From: Melampsora larici-populina 98AG31
Taxonomy: Eukaryota > Basidiomycota > Pucciniomycetes > Pucciniales > Melampsoraceae
Assembly (NCBI RefSeq): GCF_000204055.1
Contig: NW_006768854.1
Coordinates: forward strand, 129,831 to 193,830
Length of the DNA: 64,000 nucleotides
Reading direction: 5' to 3'
Part shown: positions 58,065 to 64,000 of the stretch, in pieces
How the letters are laid out: each line of letters starts with the position of its first letter
Numbering within the stretch: the stretch's first letter is position 1
Program-made: the position numbers and the translations under genes
The notes under the pieces: model-generated
The model's input: the letters and a program-made list of their open reading frames with translations, nothing else
Databases searched by the model: none
What the model was told of the DNA's origin: nothing

Positions 58065-60720
58065 TTAATCCAGGTCAATACCGTCATCTGAGGCAACATC
58101 TTCACTGTTGTTGACCTCTTCCAAAACATCCCCTTCACCGTTGTCTTCATCAAGATATTCATCAAGGTTGGCCAGATGTTGCTCAGCCAATTCTCCCTCG
58201 TCCATAGGCGTGGCCTCTACAATCTCCGCATGGGAACTTGCTTTCCACATCAACCTACTTCTCTCAACTAATCCTGCCCAACTTGTTGTCAACAAGGCTT
58301 CTTCTTGTTCCGTCATCTGAATATATTCAGCAGTACCTTCCAGGAGCTGAGGCATCCCACAGTTCCACGACATCCATAGGCGGGAGAAATTCTGACACAA
58401 ATGGCCCACAATACCACGTAAGATATTTCTACTCTCATTCAATCAATCTGCAGGTCTTGCCTTGGTATATCCCACTAATTCTACCATCCATTTACTCAAA
58501 TCATCATCTGGATCCTCATCTGACACACAAATAATCAGCTTCTTCATTCAATTGAAACATCCACTTATCAAACACTCACCTCCTATCCTAGTCTCAAGCA
58601 ACTGGATCTTTGTGTCCATGTTCAATGCCCACTTTATTGACTGCCTGCACTCACGCCCTACACAACACAGCTCATCAAAAGCATGGATCTTATCACGATA
58701 TGCCACAATGCCCTCTTTAGTCTTTTGATCCACAGCCCAGTCTTCTGTTGGATGGGTTACGTCACCCATATCCCAGAAAGGATCAAAGACTGGAAGTGCT
58801 TTGATGTTGTCAAAAGGAGGGCAATTAATAGGATGTGGAGACGGGAATACTTCATTAAATTCCGTAACCAGTATGTGGAATGTATTGTGTTTCTTTTTCA
58901 GAGTCGCTTGCTTGACTCTCAAATCCCGCTTTGTTTTTTGTTGAAGACGGGTTCCTTCATATGGTTGTAATATTGGCAATGTAACTAAAAAAATTGAAAT
59001 GATGTGAAAGCTATCTACGCACCTTCTCTGCAATCACTGAGCTGTTGAATTTCCAACAAATCCACTTTGGCACCATACAATGTTGACTTTGCCACTCGGA
59101 TCCGGATAAGTTTGGCGCCTTTTGGAGCTATACAATATTTTAAGATTCATATTGGAGTGATACTTAAATCATCAGCAAAAGAAACTTACTAGAAGACGGC
59201 ATATCCCTGTAATGGTCTCCTCCTAGGTTTCCAACCAATTGATCAATCTCACCCTGTAGTATTCTCAATCTTACCGGCAGGTTACTGATCTTATCATTTT
59301 CAAGTGTAGTCCTATCTCTTCTGTGCTTAGCCCGCAAAAAACTGGAGTTCTTCCCTATATCATCCAAAACAAGGTTTACTATCAAATATCCTTGCAAACA
59401 TAAAAAATATATCAAAAGTATGCTCAACTCGGACTCATGGTGGCTTTCTTCCAGGCTGGTCAGCTTATTCACTTTTTCCTCCAAACTTTGCAAATTATCG
59501 TGAACCATCACCTGCAACGGAGACCCCCGCTGTCTGTTCCATTGGGTCTCAAAATATTGGTCAGAGTAAGCAGGATTGGTCTTCAAGTGATTCAACTTTT
59601 GGTTGCTTTGATAATATAGTTGACGGCTTGTTGACAAGCGTTTCAATAACCATTGAACTACACAAAATGTCATTTACTGTCATTTAGAATATACTGTGTA
59701 TTTTGGAATCAAAAAATGTTTGACAAACCGGATGCAAATCTACGAGCCTCATTGTGGTGAGTTGCACACAGGTATAAAGCAACAAGCCTGTGAAGCTTTG
59801 TACAGTACCGCAAAGGGCCAACCAAGGATGACAGAGTGGACCATATTCTTTCGAGACCTTCACCATCTGACAGCCCCCAATCCGCATTCAATTGTGGGTT
59901 GTACCTTAATTGACATGACCACTGGTGTACGTATGAGTGGAAGACACTTGTTCCAAACTTCATTCGATCAATACAGCATTCAAAAAAGTTTCTCTGCATG
60001 GTAAGAAAATGTGTTTTCAGTGAACAAACTGTTTGTTCAGATAGAACAAAAGTGTACAACCTTTTTGATGCTCTTCTCTAGGTTACATCCAATGTCATAT
60101 AGTACTCCAAACAAGGTGGAAGTCTGATCATTGTCAACAGTTCTCTTGAGAATCCAGTCGAGCATTGCAAGAGGGTATTCGCCCCTGTGGGTACAGAAGT
60201 AAATGAGTATGTTAAAAATATACGAGATGTCTGAGCCACACACCGCTCGCCTGTCTGTACAATATTGATCAACTTAAGCAGATGATCATGGCGGCATGCC
60301 ATACCCATCAGACCTGTTTCATCAAACCCCTTCCAAGTCTGTCTACCTCGTACATCATTGGCTGCTGTGTGCTGGCTAGTACATGGGTCCTGAGGCAACA
60401 TTAGAAAAATGTCAATAAATATATATTTTAGATGCATAGAAGTTTCAATTGTCTTACAATGACTTCAGGTTTCTGTTGACGATTGTTACGCCCTTTTTGC
60501 CCCAATTGCGACTCCCAAACCTTGACAAGCTCTGGTGAAATGAAAAGAGAGGGTAAAAGTCCGCTCTCACCTCGCCAAGAAGCACTTGCAGCCATGTGTT
60601 GCCTGTGCTGGAAATTACCATCTAAGCATATGATATAGTTGTGCTCTTCTGCTCGCTTTCCTGGAACAACCGGTCCAAAGCAAGGCGGGCAGTCTGATGC
60701 AAGTTGATCAATCATTCAAG
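58065..60720 (-). pseudogene. KDZ-superfamily transposase gene, copy 4 (5' truncated)
   Basis: The frame enters abruptly near 60715 at I-D-Q-L-A-S-D-C-P-P-C-F-G-P; the whole N-terminal CxC1-like region is missing. Core: C-L-D-G-N-F-Q-H-R-Q-H near 60600-60640, Q-H-T-A-A-N-D-V-R-G near 60345-60375, V-L-Y-D-I-G-C-N-L-E near 60070-60110, H-S-Y-V-H-Q-W-S-C-Q-L and G-L-S-D-G-E-G-L-E-R-I-W near 59845-59940. All three acidic motifs are kept. The C-terminal coiled region (W-D-M-G-D-V-T-H-P-T-E-D-W-A-V) and a strongly acidic tail end at 58065. Intron-like gaps separate blocks. Without the N-terminus it is presumably non-functional. Confidence 0.85.
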
Positions 60721-61770
60721 TTAAAGGTAAACCGTGTTCGCCGGCAAAACCTGATTAAACTCCCAATCCCTACTACCAATTTGCAGGTTTACACGTTCAC
60801 CAGATTTAAATCTGAATTCCACGCGCCTCACCCCAAATCTGTTTGTCATTCCCCTCATCAGACTGATTCAACTACCAATCCATTTAAACAGATTCATCAA
60901 ACTTTCATCAGAACAAATCAACTTAAACTGCCAACTCGAGCTCCAATGAGCTTCATTCAATCACATTGAACATAAAATCAACCAAATTCTAAAACCAATC
61001 CCAAACCAAATTAATCACGTTTATCACAATCAAGTAACCAAAGTGCAAGCTCACTTCGAAGCAAGAGAATTTTCCATCAATCAGGATTTATACGAACGAT
61101 TTGATTAGATAGTTGATTAATATACAAACAAGAAAGTCAAGTGAATTTTCAAAAACATTAGATTCTCATTGAATGCTTGATAATGAAGGGCTCTATTTGT
61201 AGTTTTGTGGAAGTTGTTGGAATGGACTGATGCACTTTGCTTTGATGGTTTGAACTTTTTAGGGAAACCAATTGAATCAGTTGATGGCTTTTTGATCTCT
61301 ATCCTTTTGCTGCTCATGATGTCATATTCCAAACTCTTGGATGACATCATCTTGCAATTCTCTGTTTACCGATTAAGAGTGAGGTAGTCTATTTCCCTCT
61401 TCACCATCATCATCGTCCCTCCAAGTAGCTCAGAGTTTTAATTTCGAAGTCAATCTTTTATCATTTTCACTTCAAAGCAAACTACCTGCCGTGACGAGAT
61501 ACTTAAAGTAACGAAGACAGGTTTCAACCTGTTTCAACTCAATGGAAGGAGATATAAAATGCTGAGCAACAATGGTGATATCTATAAACAATCTAAACTC
61601 GCTTCATTCTGAATGCCTCCTGACAAAAACCAATTGCTTGATTGAAGAACAACATGATCAAGATTGATAACGGTGAGTAAAGTCGAGTTTTTTGCATTTT
61701 TAGAATTTGTAACCTTGCTTAGCAACCCCGCACACTATTTGTCTATCTTCTGAAGTCATTGTATTTGAAG
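60721..61770. other. Truncation flank with an unrecognised plus frame
   Basis: The KDZ homology breaks at about 60720. A frame at about 60721-60969 (V-N-R-V-R-R-Q-N-L-I-K-L-P) ends in His/Pro/Gln-rich sequence and is not recognised. Spliced-looking exons may precede 61771. Confidence 0.35.
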
Positions 61771-62130
61771 ATGCAGAGCACAAAGCACTCTCAGCAAAAG
61801 AAACATCAGGAAATGGAATATCCTGAAGATCCAAATCAACTTCAACATCTAGGTCGTGATCGTTCAATTGCTAAAGCTCCACTTTTGAATTTACCATTAC
61901 CATATGCATCAGATGAAAAAGTAAGTTAAAACAACCATAATTTCAATTCAACACTTTTTTCGTTTTTACTGAATTTTGTGATTTATTTTTAGTATTGGGA
62001 TTTCAGATTACCTTATTTTCTGGAACTGGATTCGCAAGCATTTACAGATCAAAAGTTCTTAAATGAAGGTAAATGTATTGATGAAGAAGAAGGAGATGAT
62101 AAAGTAGCGAACAAATTGAAATCGACTTAA
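61771..62130 (+). pseudogene. Possible LEO1 (PAF1 complex) exon pair
   Basis: Exon 61771-61920 ends in N-L-P-L-P-Y-A-S-D-E-K, then a 72-nt GTAAGT...TTTTTAG intron, and exon 61993-62130 opens Y-W-D-F-R-L-P-Y-F-L-E-L-D-S-Q-A-F. The pattern L-P-L-P...(Y/F)...L-P-x-F-L-x-(I/L)-(E/D)-x-x-x-F matches the conserved start of the LEO1 domain. The frame stops at 62128-62130. The call rests on one short segment. Confidence 0.45.
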
Positions 62131-62409
62131 GTGGTTACCGAGCGGGCAACTGTAGCCAAAAGAATATCAAGCAAGGTTCGCATCCTAGACCTCGAACAGA
62201 GCAGGGTCAAGGAATGCATCGATTGGGTTCAAGCTGTTACAGAACTTAAAAACGTCTTGATCAACACATTTCAAGCAATCAAAAAAGATGATTGGGAAGC
62301 TGCTACACGACGTATCCAACGTGCCAATGGAAACAATCCAGAATTGACTCGTAGTCAATTTGAAGAAGCAGTGGTGGGTGATTTTATAGAGTCTTTTGGA
62401 TTTCTTTGA
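62131..62409 (+). pseudogene. COG4 (conserved oligomeric Golgi complex subunit 4) exon fragment
   Basis: The frame reads S-S-K-V-R-I-L-D-L-E-Q-S-R-V-K-E-C then Q-A-V-T-E-L-K-N-V-L-I-N and D-D-W-E-A-A-T-R-R-I-Q-R-A, matching the N-terminal part of COG4, in which VRxLDLEQSRV and DWEAAT are recognisable. COG4 normally has 700 residues or more; here about 80 remain, ending near a GTGGGTG donor-like boundary at about 62375. It is in the same reading frame as the preceding LEO1-like exon, separated by one TAA. It lies just outside the minus-strand Helitron that starts at 62446. Confidence 0.6.
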
Positions 62410-62445
62410 TGAAGACGAAATGAATGCCCCTTACATATATGTTTA

Positions 62446-64000
62446 CTAGCACCTTAGCGGCGGGCGCCGCCCTTTCCCTTTTGTCTTGTGACTTGGCAGA
62501 TGTGACCAATATGGTTCAACTCACTCAAAAATGATTTCCAGTCTCAAAATTTTTCACTACTTGACATTTACTCATTTATTCCTATTGGTGATTGTCAATA
62601 ACTTAACAGCAATTTACAACAAGAGGTTTGATACACTCATGAAACATCTCCATTTGGCATTTACTTCTTGAATTCAATTGAGCATTTGATTTTTTTGACA
62701 GTGCTTACATTACATGTGATGATGAAGTGACTGAGAGAAACCATTGGTCACCTTGATTTCAGTAAGAAATCTATCTACATTTGGGCTTTGTGAAAGAAAA
62801 CCCATGAAAAAAAATAAAGATCAAACTTCCAAATTCATCTTGAGCTCAGAATCAGATAAATGAGAGCAAGACCATCAAAATTTCAAAGATACCATTTCAA
62901 ATCATAAATCTCACACTTCTCCTGTAACCAGATTAAAACATTTATAAATGTAGAAGCTTAGTAAATCTTGAAGTTCAATGCAATTGATGGACATTGGTAA
63001 ATTGAGTTGATCAGGTCACCAATCAATGATCATACATAAAAGAGCCTTCCAATATTTGGCGCACAGAAGGTATATTTTTGACAACCTTGGAAAGGTACCC
63101 TGTCTGGTTATCAATGAGTTTAACAATAAGTGATAGAGGTTAGATCAAATTGTGACCTTCAACACTTATCAGCTTACAGCTGGTCTCACGTGGACACAAC
63201 CTTCAGACCCTTAACACATTTTTTACTCAATAAATCAAATGTCGCGGCGGAATTCCAACTACAAGCTCCCCAGCCGTTGGGTGATTCCTTGACCGAGGCA
63301 GATAGGGATGAAGATTTGAAGGTTTTAGAAAGCAACTCAATCCCCAAGCCAATTTTTGATGCCATAAAGGCACAGATGGTGCATGGTACACCTATAGGAT
63401 TTGTTGTTGCAAATGAAGGTTTGGTAAGTGCTATCACAAGAAGAGCATCTTCTGGATTCTGGATACTACAGCATGATCTGCAAGATTTGATCCTACACCT
63501 GAAAGGTTCAGTATTATTGGAATATCAATTCTACCCAACACTGATGGCTTACCCATACCACTTTGCTCCAAGATGGCAGGTGTACCAAATTGACCAGCAC
63601 TTGAGATGCTCTTCACGGGCCAGGCCTGTTCTTTTCACACCTCAAGATGAGTATTTTACACTTTGAACAGCTTCCTCTTTATCTGACTTTAGGCCAAGAG
63701 ACACTCTACTTCGGAACCTGCCCCAACAATCAAATTTGAGCACAAAGCAATTGGGAAATCTGTAAACAAAGCTATCAAAGACAAAATAACCATGCACTGA
63801 CTCCCATTTGAAGATCATGTCTATATCTGTTTGCACCGGTGCTGAAAACATCAATTCTTCAAACTCCAGTGCGGGAACCGCTCAATCAAGAACTACCAAG
63901 GGAGGCCAAGTACAACTATCAAGCTAAATACTGCCTCCTTTTCACATTGTTGCATTAACTAACAAATATGTGGACAAACAATATGATTGTAGGAATGAGT
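62446..64000 (-). mobile_element. Helitron copy A' (minus strand, runs off the window)
   Basis: Inverted, near-identical copy of 42437-43991. The 3' terminus is at 62446: CTAG (62446-62449), hairpin 62457-62470, and T on the minus strand at 62445. The flanking sequence differs from that of copy A, so the two are separate insertions or a dispersed duplication rather than one larger repeat. Confidence 0.72.
63434..63631 (-). pseudogene. GMC oxidoreductase exon fragment, second copy
   Basis: Same S-A-G-Q-F-G-T-P-A-I-L-E-Q-S-G-M-G signature as at 42806-43003, in the inverted Helitron copy. No difference is seen in the peptide. Confidence 0.75.

Overview
The window is accessory, transposon-dense DNA from a eukaryote, most likely a rust fungus (Pucciniales, Basidiomycota). 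The reasons are four KDZ-superfamily DNA transposon genes with many small introns, an intact fungal-type TET/JBP dioxygenase gene beside them, a DIRS-like tyrosine-recombinase retrotransposon, Helitron ends, many MITE-like foldback elements, and broken pieces of ordinary fungal genes (DNA ligase I, COG4, GMC oxidoreductase, possibly LEO1). No intact housekeeping gene was found. Species-level assignment is inference.

Layout, left to right. Positions 1-591 hold the end of an OTU-like cysteine protease domain that is open to the window edge. A minus-strand KDZ relic (1261-4818) follows, then a satellite of about 180 bp (5780-7480). Next is a five-exon, apparently intact TET/JBP 2-oxoglutarate/Fe(II) dioxygenase gene on the minus strand (8011-10316). 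A duplicated 450-bp block, a rust-type hypothetical gene relic (12132-14096) and a minisatellite come after it. Gene fragments including a DNA ligase I relic (16345-17399) lie just upstream of a Helitron 3' end (18550). A DIRS-like retrotransposon fills 19335-24896 on the minus strand; its reverse transcriptase and RNase H are joined by a spliceosomal-type intron, and its tyrosine recombinase is cut short.

A second Helitron 3' end (28253) cuts the 3' end of KDZ copy 2 (28254-31725). Then come a 492-bp Harbinger-like MITE, an orphan KDZ 5' end, and a 1.9-kb foldback element holding a 79-bp tandem array of nested palindromes (34541-36434). A broken HMG-box-like gene (36740-38986) follows. Two nearly identical Helitron copies (42437-43991 plus; 62446-64000 minus) carry the same GMC oxidoreductase exon and face each other across 18.4 kb. 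Between them are a 178-bp satellite, a CACTA-like MITE containing the assembly gap, KDZ copy 3 with a GC-rich MITE in its coding region and a PIF-like MITE in its 5' region, another Helitron 3' end with a 62-bp tandem array, KDZ copy 4 (5' truncated), and a LEO1-like/COG4 exon pair.

The only gene that looks fully functional is the TET/JBP dioxygenase, a family known to be linked with KDZ transposons in fungi and proposed to modify methylated cytosine. The surrounding KDZ genes carry nonsense changes that look like C-to-T transitions. The five Helitron 3' ends, each with a 14-bp GC hairpin followed by CTAG-T, offer one explanation for the scattered gene exons.
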